Source: Taenia hydatigena
Lineage: Eukaryota; Platyhelminthes; Cestoda; Cyclophyllidea; Taeniidae
Direction: 5' to 3'
Assembly: GCA_036345935.2 (NCBI GenBank)
Contig: JADWOT020000002.1
Coordinates: 5,569,756-5,633,755 of the forward strand
Length of the DNA stretch: 64,000 nt
Positions 27,601 to 39,124 of the stretch are shown here, piece after piece. The notes below the pieces were generated by a model. That model was given only the letters and a program-made list of their open reading frames with translations, was not told the DNA's origin and did not search any database. Each line of letters starts with the position of its first letter. Within the stretch, counting starts at the first letter, position 1. Position numbers and translations under genes: made by a program.

Positions 27601-27958
27601 GAATGATCGGAATGCTGCATTGTCGCTCAGTAGTCATTGTGCATGGTAGAATGGGCAAACGAGTTGAGATTGAAGATGTAGACCTTTGTGGACGTGATTA
27701 AAGAAGAAAAGTAAGTGGAAGCAGGGTTGTGTGCCTTCAAAAAAGTAATCGGCACAGGGTGAACTGCACTTGTGTCTTAAAGTTGCACTTTGGTTTTCGT
27801 TGAATGTAGAATATCTTGAAAAATGCTAGAATTTGAAGCACAGGGCATTTGTCTCAGCTTGCAACGCAGCAGAAACTCATTCTCGAGTTGGCGGAAGTAA
27901 CAACCCCAAGAAAATAAAGCAAGCGTAAAAAGCTTGTATTTGTAACCAGCTTTACTAG

Positions 27959-29938
27959 TCAAAGAGGTTGCACCGGAACTAATGGGACACGAATGAGTGT
28001 CGCTGCTTCATTGCATGCACCACGAAGGCCTATGTTGGAAAAAGAGAGGTTTGGTAATTTTGCATAATAGGCCGTGGTTGTAAGCATGTCCAAACTGTTG
28101 TTAATTTGTACTTACGCACACGTAGGCTCAAGCAAGCCTCATTGCCGCAACAGGCGGAGCCAGACGGAGTGGACCACGAGGCCCATTAGTTTGTTGCCAT
28201 GGCACTCTCCTCCTCTCTATGCAAACAAACATGTCATCCCTCGGTATGGCGAAGCGCATTACAATCACACTAGTCAGCTTACCGGGAAGTGGTGTTTTAA
28301 TGTACCCATCGTATATTTCAGTTGTCTCTGTGTCCACAAACACTCGGTATTGTGTGTTGGCCTCCAATCCATCGAGATTGATTCTCCCCCGTGAGAAATC
28401 TGCTCTTTTACTCATGGATGAGGAGGGGTGAGAATTTGAAACCGCGGTCAGCTTAATCTGGTTCGCGTAGTGTTCGCCCAACGCTCGCACATTCCAATTC
28501 AACGCAATGGAGTTTGACTTCACGAATTCCCACTGGAAGTGTTCAGGCAGTGGTTTCTTTCCTTCTTTGCTCTCTTCTGCACAAGAAGAGCGTATTTAGT
28601 ATTAACGGTAATTACACAGGCATTCTGAATCCGTTGGGAACGAAAACGCGGAACATTTAATGCTAAGACATTTCACAACGATGATGACAGGCAGAATGAA
28701 TTAGTTGTTTGCCTTTAAGCCGCAACAAATCACTTGCTCGCTGTGAACGTCAACCTCCGACTCGAATGTGTGCAATGCAATGATGAGCATGAGTAGTGGA
28801 AGATGCCCCTTTTCAGTTCGTGAGCATAGCCTGCGTTTTGTTGCGGTCATTTTCTTGGCTATATGTCTTATGGCATTAGATCAGGTAATAGGCACTTGCT
28901 ACATACCTTCTCACTCAAAATCCACTTATTCACAAAGCACAATGTGTGGGATGAGAAAATAGAGCATGGGTACAGAATCATTTTTTCCTTCCCTATGCAG
29001 GCAGACATGACATCCTTTGGTATGGTGATGCACGTCACAATCACGATTGCCAACTTACCAGGGGGCATTGTTGTAATGAATCCGCTGAATATAACAGCAA
29101 AGTCCTCATCTGTAATCAGGTTTACAAGCACATGATATCGTGTGTCGGCCTCCAACCCACCAAGAGTGATTATCCCCTGCGAAAAATTTCCTTTCGTGGT
29201 CCTGAGTAAGGGAGGCTGCTGGGGTGAAAATGCAGTCAGCCTAATCTGTTTCGCGTAGTTCTCGCCCAATTGTTCCACATCCCAAACTAACGTAATGGTG
29301 TGTGCCCTCGGCCAAGTCCATTGGAAGCGATCTGGAAGCGGTTTCCTTATTTCTATCGCCTCCCCTGCAAAACAAGATGAATTTTTTCTGCTCAGCAGAG
29401 ATGCTGTGGATATTGTGGACAACCTAGACACAGAAATCTCTACCTCTTTCTGCTTCCACAATGACAGTAATAGTGTTAGGAGATACAACTATGAAGTACA
29501 GCAATTGAAATGCTCAATGTATTAAGGATAGGTGTTTATGAAAATTAGCCTATATCGTGCGTGCTAAAATTATCATGAAACGCGTGTGTTGGGAAAAAAC
29601 TAAGATTTTGAGTAAGACGCAGCCAATTTTCATCCCATGCATCCGGTTCGTGTGACATGCTCGCCATTCACAAGCAAACATCACCGTCAACTGGTGCGTA
29701 TGCAGTGATCTGCTCACAGTGGATGAAAAACGGGGGTTACGATTAAGCGAATGCAGGCAAGTGGAACGTAACTGACCACAGCACTTCACGTAAGAAGAGG
29801 GGAAGCAATTAACCGGAGTGGGATATGCACAAATGCTGGCGAGTATTAAATGGTAGAGCGCAACTCACAACTCAGTCCTATCTGGCTCTTCGCTAAGTGT
29901 GAAATCGCCAGTAACATAAGGTGCAAGCGAAACGACAT
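27959..29938 (-). CDS. Secreted two-FN3 oncosphere-antigen-like protein, left copy
   Basis: Four exons on the minus strand: 29938-29869, 29364-29059, 28576-28283 and 28029-27959, joining to 246 codons plus TGA. All introns are phase 1 with GTGAGT, GTAAGT or GTAAGC donors and CAG/TAG acceptors. Residues 1-20 form a signal peptide (start MSFRLHLMLLAISHLA). Residues 24-125 and 126-223 are two FN3 domains, each a 1-1 exon. They show the B-strand Trp (ITLVWDV, IALNWNV) and the tyrosine-corner pattern (LGGLEADTRYHV, LDGLEANTQYRV). An N-F-S glycosylation site lies in domain 1. Residues 224-246 are a short tail with one Cys. The layout matches taeniid oncosphere antigens of the 45W/TSOL45 type, which have secreted FN3 proteins targeted by host antibodies. 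It lacks an obvious strong C-terminal membrane segment. Nearly identical to the divergent copy at 34513; it differs by Glu instead of Gly in domain 2. Confidence 0.86.
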
Positions 29939-29977
29939 CGCGAACGATAAATTAGGTCACAGGTGCAAATCATGGGG

Positions 29978-29985
29978 TATTTATA
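29978..29985 (-). promoter_or_regulatory. TATA box of left FN3 gene
   Basis: TATAAATA on the minus strand, 40-47 bases upstream of the ATG at 29938. This implies a very short 5' untranslated region if transcription starts about 30 bases downstream. It mirrors the box at 34466-34473. Confidence 0.6.
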
Positions 29986-31145
29986 AGAAAGGGCACTAAT
30001 GCACCAGCCTATCAGGTGGTGACCGTCAACTATGCGACGATTCCTCCACACATGCAGCTCCTAGTCGTAATATGGTGTGTTGCTTTGTGTTCGTGGATCG
30101 GCGGTCTGCTGCCACATGCGTTATTATTAAGGTGCGCAGACGAGATGACTGAAATGAAGTACAATGTCTAATCCCGACTTGGATGCTGTGATAAAGCAGC
30201 TTTGAGATGCAAAGGCAGTTCGAGAACACACTTCGCAGTCGAACATCTCTGCAGTACTGAATGAGAAGTGCGGCTGCCATTTTGGCCCCATTAAAACGAC
30301 TAACAGGATCTCCAATTTTGCGTGAAACAAATGATTTCCAAATTAGAGAAGACAAAGAGGCAAATTTTGAAATAAGGTAGTTTAATAAGGCTTGCGATTA
30401 TGGACACGCATTTGTTACAGTCCCACAGTTGTCGGCAAAGTAACATCGGATATGCAGAAATACGAACAGAAATGGCATTTGATTAACAATGTATAGAAAT
30501 GTAAAAGTGGAGAAGTGGGGTATTATTTGCTGATGCGTTTGAAATGTTAACTCGCCCATATTGACAATATCCTGCAGAAGTAGAATTTAAATAACGAGAG
30601 AGTACGCCCCATTTCACCTTGGTTATCGAGTCGTCTGAAATGCAATGCAACTGACTTTGATGCTGTAGCGTTGGGTGCTCTCCACCAACAGACACCCATA
30701 TTGGTTGAACGAGAGATATGACTTTCTCATTCGCCTTTCGTACTGTCTCGATGCATGGCAGCATACTACGTAATGCGGGATGAAGTCCAAAAATGCCCAA
30801 CCCTCAAAGCCCTGCAAGGAAATAAAATAGAATGCGCAGACATGTAAAGTGTGCGCATTCTTTTGTTACAGCACTCTAATCCTATTTCATGAATTTGAAT
30901 ATGTGTGAGCGCTGTCAAGTTTAAAATCCACGTTGCGACGGCTCAAGTTCAGATGGTAAAATATACCGCGAATAGGCCACAAGTTTATCAGCGTAAGCGA
31001 AAAATTTATTCTGTCATGAAAATAACGCCCAGAGCGAAATATGCCACATTCCAAAAAAAACATACTGAAGATTAATGTCTCAAAATCGCGCAAAACTAAC
31101 AATAGAGAATTGCATCATTGATTTGCATTATCAACCTCGCACGGG

Positions 31146-31790
31146 CCTGTCGATGATGGTTTTACGTGTACACAATGCCACTGCACGTGCCACCCAAATT
31201 GAGGCGGATGACTAAAATTGTCCGCATGAATGGCACGCGAGGGCACGGCACCACTTCTCCACTAGCAACTCCAACGTTGAGTCGGTCTGTCGATGGTGAT
31301 AAAGTGTCACAAATGCTACTATTTCGCAGTGAAATCAGTACGGTGAGGTTAGCGTGAACGTAGGGATGGCATGAGGGAGCAGTGTATTTTTCACTTAGTT
31401 ATATGCATCTTCAAAATTGCACCGTTGTCTCCGTGGTGTCGTAGGTTTTAGAAATGCCAATGCTTTTCGCCGCCAGTAAGTGCGGGGAATATTGTTTACA
31501 ACAGAAATGGCATGTGATGTCCTTGCACCATCAACCTTGCCATAGTCTGTCGATGGTGGGTGTAAGTGTCAGACATATCGTTCCTTGAGTGCAACCAATA
31601 GGTGAGGAGAAATAATCCTAATTGCGTAGGTGGCATGTGATATCTGTGCATTGTTCAACAATTGCCCTCATCTTTAACCTCGCACCTTTGTTTTGATTAT
31701 GGTTGTAGGTATTAGAAATGCCGATGACATCTCGCCGCTATTTAGTTTTTGAAATATCGTTCTCTTTGGTTGATAATATCACATAATGTC
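31146..31790 (+). repeat. Degenerate ~135-bp tandem repeats, left
   Basis: Units begin near 31148, 31284, 31424, 31548 and 31684. Recurrent elements are CTGTCGATGGTG or a variant, then (T)AGGTxTTAGAAATGCC, then TCGCCGCCAGTAAGTG, then GGCATGTGATxTC, then TTGCA, and a TTG(C/A)AC(C) run before the next unit. Spacing runs 124-141 bp. Units are strongly diverged. The array crosses the inner end of the palindrome arm at 31653. Confidence 0.7.
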
Positions 31791-32797
31791 GTGTTAGTAA
31801 TTACGTCTCCAAACTCTAAATTTCTAAGCATTCAGGTGCACCGAGAAGCAATTTGAGACTAAATGTGGCGCAAATTTGTACGAGTAAATCTCGGGTAATT
31901 TAATGCCAGCACGCCTATTTATAAATTCGGCATCATGTTCGGCGTGCTTTTCCATCGTTTGGAAAGTCATAATCACTAAGCAAGGTACGCGATGGCATTC
32001 GTACCTTTCTTATTACAACTAATCAAGCTTCCTTTTAGTCTCCGAACCCGAAGCGCGTCCTTGAGGAAAGGACAAATAATCGCACGCCGCATTTTGGACG
32101 CTCTCTATCTTGTACTCCTGACATGTCAATGCCTTGTATAATTCAAAATTTTAAATTTTACGAAATGAACGTAAAACTAATGAGGGTATAGATAGTTCAC
32201 GTCAACGCGTTATCAGTGCACTACCGGTATGGATCGCTTTACATACTGTAAATGGGATGGACTCAGGCACAAGCTATCATAGCAATATTCAGTGCGGTTG
32301 GTAACAGTGAGCGCAGCCCCGCTTCCTTACCAGAAGGGTTCGTTAAACTCAGGTGGAATGCTCTTCTATCTCAATATTTCTAAATTTTGAGGGTAAATAT
32401 TGCGCAATTTGGCAAATTTTTGTTTGCGACCCATTCTACTTGTTCGGCATACGCTTTACTATACAAATGCTTGATCTTGTCGGATTATGCGCCTAGAGAT
32501 GGACAAAAGTTTGTGGTTACAAAATATGGATATAACATGTTATTGATGCGGTTAAATTCATCACCCAAACTACATGGCGGCACATAAGTAGTAGCAAAAA
32601 TGACAAAGTCAAAATCGACAGACTGTTGCAAAGTTCATAACCAATGAAGTAGGCTAATGTTGCAGGGCTATTACACGCTATCCATGCAGAAAACAATACT
32701 TCTTCAAACGTACTGGTGGCAAGAGTACAGTGGATTTCTAACACCTAAGACTCCATCGAAACAACAGGGCAAGGATAGAGATGGGAGTAGTTGAAAA
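31654..32797. other. Spacer of young palindrome
   Basis: 1144 bp that is not reverse-complementary end to end. Its two ends still resemble each other as further diverged members of the ~135-bp tandem family: about 31660-31790 on plus, and about 32560-32790 on minus. The central 31800-32550 holds no recognised gene or repeat. Confidence 0.75.
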
Positions 32798-33305
32798 TAA
32801 TGCACAGATATCACATGCCACCTATGCAATTAGGATTATTTCTCCTCACCTATTGGTTGCACTCAAGGAACGATATGTCTGACACTTACACCCACCATCG
32901 ACAGACTATGGCAAGGTTGATGGTGCAAGGACATCACATGCCATTTCTGTTGTAAACAATATTCCCCGCACTTACTGGCGGCGAAAAGCATTGGCATTTC
33001 TAAAACCTACGACACCACGGAGACAACGGTGCAATTTTGAAGATGCATATAACTAAGTGAAAAATACACTGCTCCCTCATGCCATCCCTACGTTCACGCT
33101 AACCTCACCGTACTGATTTCACTGCGAAATAGTAGCATTTGTGACACTTTATCACCATCGACAGACCGACTCAACGTTGGAGTTGCTAGTGGAGAAGTGG
33201 TGCCGTGCCCTCGCGTGCCATTCATGCGGACAATTTTAGTCATCCGCCTCAATTTGGGTGGCACGTGCAGTGGCATTGTGTACACGTAAAACCATCATCG
33301 ACAGG
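32560..33305 (-). repeat. Degenerate ~135-bp tandem repeats, right
   Basis: Minus-strand units beginning near 33303, 33167, 33027 and 32903 mirror the left array. Two more diverged units near 32770 and 32625 lie in the spacer and have no exact partner on the left. The last one carries AGTCTGTCGATTTTG and GTGCCGCC. Confidence 0.65.
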
Positions 33306-34465
33306 CCCGTGCGAGGTTGATAATGCAAATCAATGATGCAATTCTCTATTGTTAGTTTTGCGCGATTTTGAGACATTAATCTTCAGTATGTTTTTTTTGG
33401 AATGTGGCATATTTCGCTCTGGGCGTTATTTTCATGACAGAATAAATTTTTCGCTTACGCTGATAAACTTGTGGCCTATTCGCGGTATATTTTACCATCT
33501 GAACTTGAGCCGTCGCAACGTGGATTTTAAACTTGACAGCGCTCACACATATTCAAATTCATGAAATAGGATTAGAGTGCTGTAACAAAAGAATGCGCAC
33601 ACTTTACATGTCTGCGCATTCTATTTTATTTCCTTGCAGGGCTTTGAGGGTTGGGCATTTTTGGACTTCATCCCGCATTACGTAGTATGCTGCCATGCAT
33701 CGAGACAGTACGAAAGGCGAATGAGAAAGTCATATCTCTCGTTCAACCAATATGGGTGTCTGTTGGTGGAGAGCACCCAACGCTACAGCATCAAAGTCAG
33801 TTGCATTGCATTTCAGACGACTCGATAACCAAGGTGAAATGGGGCGTACTCTCTCGTTATTTAAATTCTACTTCTGCAGGATATTGTCAATATGGGCGAG
33901 TTAACATTTCAAACGCATCAGCAAATAATACCCCACTTCTCCACTTTTACATTTCTATACATTGTTAATCAAATGCCATTTCTGTTCGTATTTCTGCATA
34001 TCCGATGTTACTTTGCCGACAACTGTGGGACTGTAACAAATGCGTGTCCATAATCGCAAGCCTTATTAAACTACCTTATTTCAAAATTTGCCTCTTTGTC
34101 TTCTCTAATTTGGAAATCATTTGTTTCACGCAAAATTGGAGATCCTGTTAGTCGTTTTAATGGGGCCAAAATGGCAGCCGCACTTCCCATTCAGTACTGC
34201 AGAGACGTTCGACTGCGAAGTGTGTTCTTGAACTGCCTTTGCATCTCAAAGCTGCTTTATCACAGCATCCAAGTCGGGATTAGACATTGTACTTCATTTC
34301 AGTCATCTCGTCTGCGCACCTTAATAATAACGCATGTGGCAGCAGACCGCCGATCCACGAACACAAAGCAACACACCATATTACGACTAGGAGCTGCATG
34401 TGTGGAGGAATCGTCGCATAGTTGACGGTCACCACCTGATAGGCTGGTGCATTAGTGCCCTTTCT

Positions 34466-34473
34466 TATAAATA
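34466..34473 (+). promoter_or_regulatory. TATA box of right FN3 gene
   Basis: TATAAATA 40-47 bases upstream of the ATG at 34513. Its context (CTTTCT before, CCCCATG after) is identical in the left copy. Confidence 0.6.
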
Positions 34474-34512
34474 CCCCATGATTTGCACCTGTGACCTAAT
34501 TTATCGTTCGCG

Positions 34513-36494
34513 ATGTCGTTTCGCTTGCACCTTATGTTACTGGCGATTTCACACTTAGCGAAGAGCCAGATAGGACTGAGTTGTGAGTTGCGCTCTACCA
34601 TTTAATACTCGCCAGCATTTGTGCATATCCCACTCCGGTTAATTGCTTCCTCTCTTCTTACGTGAAGTGCTGTGGTCAGTTACGTTCCACTTGCCTGCAT
34701 TCGCTTAATCGTAACCCCTCATTTTTTTACCCACTGTGAGCAGATCACTGCATACGCACCAGTTGACGGTGATGTTTGCTTGTGAATGGCGAGCATGTCA
34801 CACGAACCGGATGCATGGGATGAAAATTGGCTGCGCCTTACTCAAAATCATAGTTTTTCCCCAACACACGCGTTTCATGATAATTTTAGCACGCACGATA
34901 TAGGCTAATTTTCATAAACACCTATCCTTAATACATTGAGCATTTCAATTGCTGTACTTCATAGTTGTATCTCCTAACACTATTACTGTCATTGTGGAAG
35001 CAGAAAGAGGTAGAGATTTCTGTGTCTAGGTTGTCCACAATATCCACAGCATCTCTGCTGAGCAGAAAAAATTCATCTTGTTTTGCAGGGGAGGCGATAG
35101 AAATAAGGAAACCGCTTCCAGATCGCTTCCAATGGACTTGGCCGAGGGCACACACCATTACGTTAGTTTGGGATGTGGAACAATTGGGCGAGAACTACGC
35201 GAAACAGATTAGGCTGACTGCATTTTCACCCCAGCAGCCTCCCTTACTCAGGACCACGAAAGGAAATTTTTCGCAGGGGATAATCACTCTTGGTGGGTTG
35301 GAGGCCGACACACGATATCATGTGCTTGTAAACCTGATTACAGATGAGGACTTTGCTGTTATATTCAGCGGATTCATTACAACAATGCCCCCTGGTAAGT
35401 TGGCAATCGTGATTGTGACGTGCATCACCATACCAAAGGATGTCATGTCTGCCTGCATAGGGAAGGAAAAAATGATTCTGTACCCATGCTCTATTTTCTC
35501 ATCCCACACATTGTGCTTTGTGAATAAGTGGATTTTGAGTGAGAAGGTATGTAGCAAGTGCCTATTACCTGATCTAATGCCATAAGACATATAGCCAAGA
35601 AAATGACCGCAACAAAACGCAGGCTATGCTCACGAACTGAAAAGGGGCATCTTCCACTACTCATGCTCATCATTGCATTGCACACATTCGAGTCGGAGGT
35701 TGACGTTCACAGCGAGCAAGTGATTTGTTGCGGCTTAAAGGCAAACAACTAATTCATTCTGCCTGTCATCATCGTTGTGAAATGTCTTAGCATTAAATGT
35801 TCCGCGTTTTCGTTCCCAACGGATTCAGAATGCCTGTATAATTACCGTTAACACTAAATACGCTCTTCTTGTGCAGAAGAGAGCAAAGAAGGAAAGAAAC
35901 CACTGCCTGAACACTTCCAGTGGGAATTCGTGAAGTCAAACTCCATTGCGTTGAATTGGAATGTGCGAGCATTGGGCGGACACTACGCGAACCAGATTAA
36001 GCTGACCGCGGTTTCAAATTCTCACCCCTCCTCATCCATGAGTAAAAGAGCAGATTTCTCACGGGGGAGAATCAATCTCGATGGATTGGAGGCCAACACA
36101 CAATACCGAGTGTTTGTGGACACAGAGACAACTGAAATATACGATGGGTACATTAAAACACCACTTCCCGGTAAGCTGACTAGTGTGATTGTAATGCGCT
36201 TCGCCATACCGAGGGATGACATGTTTGTTTGCATAGAGAGGAGGAGAGTGCCATGGCAACAAACTAATGGGCCTCGTGGTCCACTCCGTCTGGCTCCGCC
36301 TGTTGCGGCAATGAGGCTTGCTTGAGCCTACGTGTGCGTAAGTACAAATTAACAACAGTTTGGACATGCTTACAACCACGGCCTATTATGCAAAATTACC
36401 AAACCTCTCTTTTTCCAACATAGGCCTTCGTGGTGCATGCAATGAAGCAGCGACACTCATTCGTGTCCCATTAGTTCCGGTGCAACCTCTTTGA
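34513..36494 (+). CDS. Secreted two-FN3 oncosphere-antigen-like protein, right copy
   Basis: Exons 34513-34582 (signal peptide), 35089-35394 (FN3 domain 1), 35877-36170 (FN3 domain 2) and 36424-36494 (tail and TGA); 741 bases, 246 residues. Every junction is phase 1, so the FN3 exons are symmetrical and can be duplicated or skipped without a frameshift. Donors are GTGAGT, GTAAGT and GTAAGC; acceptors are TTTTGCAG, CTTGTGCAG and CCAACATAG. The start codon was chosen because it opens a hydrophobic leader just below a TATA box and joins in frame to domain 1, giving a Trp across the junction. Each domain opens with a KPLP.(R/H)FQW motif, so the two domains look like an internal duplication. Domain 2 has Gly where the left copy has Glu (LGGHYANQ versus LGEHYANQ). 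Family assignment rests on domain plan and motif pattern; the precise orthologue is not determined. Confidence 0.87.
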
Positions 36495-36692
36495 CTAGTA
36501 AAGCTGGTTACAAATACAAGCTTTTTACGCTTGCTTTATTTTCTTGGGGTTGTTACTTCCGCCAACTCGAGAATGAGTTTCTGCTGCGTTGCAAGCTGAG
36601 ACAAATGCCCTGTGCTTCAAATTCTAGCATTTTTCAAGATATTCTACATTCAACGAAAACCAAAGTGCAACTTTAAGACACAAGTGCAGTTC

Positions 36693-39124
36693 TACTAACG
36701 AATCGATGGCATTGTATTTAAGCTAAGTGCGTAGTTACTGTAGACGATGAATTATACTAGGAGTCCGCTATTACGAGATGAATTTGGACGGTGCTCCTTC
36801 TAACGCAATCGTTATGCTGATATTTAGCGTTTACTGAAAGGAAGGAAACTCGCGCAGATAGCACGAAATCATTCTCGGTGTTTTTGTTTGCTCAGCAGAA
36901 TCAAGAAACTTACTTCTCACGGCAAATGAGAAAGAGTTTGCGTAGTATGTTTAGTAAGCTGATTGGTCACCTCCATATCAGCATGTCAGCATGTGTCTTG
37001 AACACCGAAACCCTTTTTCGTTCTTGATTTGTCTCAATGCTTAACGCATATTAAGAGTGCTGAGATGATGCGACCACAAAATGAGACGATCGTATTTTGG
37101 AATACAGTCGCCACCTCTAGAGAGCGCGGCTAGAAGTTTCAGACTAGTGTGACATGGGCCGAATCGACTTCGTCTTAAAACCTTTGTCTCACGCTGCAAA
37201 ATCTACCTGTAATTTGGTTGACATGAGTCGCCGCTATACAATTGCGATTGTAATTGTGGATTTAGTGTGGTGCTGCGGTGCCACGTCAACACATGATGAC
37301 GCATGCACATCATCACCCTACTATTGGGTCTGATAATATGTACGGTTTGCCCTCTTCAAATCCACTTGGGCTAGACTTATCAAAAGCACACTTCGCTGCA
37401 ACGCCGCGCATGACATGGTTTGAATAACTGTGCTGTTACGTGTTACCCGCACTGAGGTCAAGTTTAAATAAACCACCGGTTGCGAACTGTTGGCTTGTTC
37501 AATACAGTTTCGTCCGTCGTTGACATTCTCCATGGCACACGAACAGTGTTTCCTCACAAGAGTGCCGTGTGCACCCCGATCAGCTTAATGCAACATCATG
37601 GTGACAAAGTGGCCATGAAGAATGCGACGAATTACAGATTTTGACATTGTCACCGCGGCATTTAATTGATGTTTGCCTTGTGTTGACTCACCTCTGAATT
37701 GCTTTTCAATGCCCGTAATCAAGAGTGCCTAGCTGACTGCATCTCAAGCGCACATCCATGAAGCTGTTCCGTGCTAACTGCATTTTAACTCGGGACAGAT
37801 TTTAAGCTTGAAGCAATGCTTAATAATGCTCCATTTCAAATGAACTTACGATAATACATGATTTCTGAATAAAATGCATACATAAGGGTAAGACACACTT
37901 CAGGGAACCAGACGAAATTCCATCAACAACTGCCTCCAGTGCATGGGATTAAGCGGGAGAGAGTGTGCACGCCACATTATTCTCTCGCTTTGTGGGCAGT
38001 TCCAACAAAATCGCTACTTAAATGACGTCAAGTAAAGCATGTGTTCCTGGTAAACGAACGCGTTTCCAAGCTGGATAACTTTAGGAACAATAGACACTTC
38101 CAGAAGATTACGTATCCATGATCTTGCGCAAAGTGGTCGGTTGTAGACTAGGAGTGATCTTAGCATTAGCGACAGACTAAAGGCAACGACTAAATTGGTG
38201 CAAGCACGCTGTAGGCCAATGGGAAGAATGGTGTCAGTCTATGCCAAAAGGCAATTTTCAACACCTGAAAATGTGATGGATTTGCCACGAACGGCTCTTT
38301 CGAAATTGATATTACTATATGTTGTTAGGCATTTGCGAAAAAACAACTTTGATGTCTTCCGATCAAGACAAATAAAATAATGATGACTGATTAAGAGACG
38401 AAATGGGCTACTCGAACCTGTAAGATGTTTTACAAGGACCGAGTCCAAGTTAGCAAGTCTGCCTCTCCTGGTTGGAAATAAACCCACTTCTCTTTTAAAA
38501 TCTTGTCAAGGCGTACTGCAAAGAAGCAAAGGTCAAGGTGAACCTTACTTGGAGTTGAGTTGGTTTTCTGCTGACAGAATAATACTTTGCGCACTTTTAT
38601 TAAAGTCAAGGGTGGATATAGTGCTAATGTAGGTAAACTATTGCCCGAGTGCATAATCTCTGAGGCCACTAGCATGGCGTGCAGTCAACGCTGCTCAGCT
38701 AAGGCCCAAAAGCGGAGCCATTAATGTCCGCATAGGTAAGACAAAGAGTCGGATTGCAAATCAAGTCGCACAAAATATGTTACGCACTATACTCGCTACC
38801 TTGCCTTCCTCAAGGTAGCTTGGGTGCCCTTCATTGGACGCCACACGCGCAGTGTTACGAGTTTCTACGTATTTTGATTTGCGATCGGCAAAGCCGCTTT
38901 AATCCGCCTAAACCACAATATATGACAACAAATGTAGTCAGTGGAATGCTTAAATTAGAATGAGGACTTCCTTTGCGGACAGAATTTGCGCCTTTTGGCA
39001 GCAGGGCAAACCCCCTGATCTACAAATCACTGTAGGGCGACAGTCGTCAGTTATGTGACCCAACTTCTAAATAGAGGATGAGAGGTGCGCTAAGGTACAC
39101 GAGCTGGTCCTAGCAGCCCAGCTG
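36693..39124. other. Intergenic, no gene recognised
   Basis: Right flank of the young palindrome. No FN3-like exon, repeat or splice-supported ORF was found. I see no canonical AATAAA between the FN3 stop at 36494 and the arm end, so the polyadenylation site of the right gene is unplaced. Confidence 0.5.

Larger units (their letters stand above)
27761..31653 (+). repeat. Young palindrome, left arm
   Basis: Near-perfect reverse complement of 32798-36692. Paired coordinates sum to 64453 in the outer part and 64451 in the inner part, a 2-bp net indel near 29.7 kb. The outer boundary is sharp: GAACTGCACTTG is shared, then the flanks are unrelated. Differences I can see include two in FN3 exon 2 of the gene (GCG/GCA, GAA/GGA) and a cluster near 29715. 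Further single changes lie near 29600 and 30260. The arm carries one complete FN3 antigen gene on the minus strand. Confidence 0.95.
29986..34465. promoter_or_regulatory. Shared intergenic region between divergent FN3 genes
   Basis: About 4.5 kb separates the two mirror-image TATA boxes. It consists of the inner halves of the palindrome arms, the degenerate tandem arrays and the non-palindromic spacer. Short ORFs here (for example 30800-30483 and its mirror 33651-33968) are identical between arms only because the DNA is. Any enhancers of stage-specific expression would lie here, but none is identified by sequence. Confidence 0.5.
32798..36692 (-). repeat. Young palindrome, right arm
   Basis: Reverse-complement partner of 27761-31653. 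It ends after TGCAGTTC at 36692; beyond this the flanks are unrelated. It carries the second complete FN3 antigen gene on the plus strand. Confidence 0.95.

Noticed and set aside
28074..28394. Plus-strand ORFs opposite the FN3 exons (106, 70 and 90 codons, mirrored on the right)
   Set aside because: Antisense shadows of the FN3 gene exons.
30483..31102. ORFs of 71-105 codons in the young palindrome, mirrored at 33349-33968
   Set aside because: Identical in both arms because the DNA is identical; this gives no evidence of coding. They lie in the shared promoter region and tandem array.
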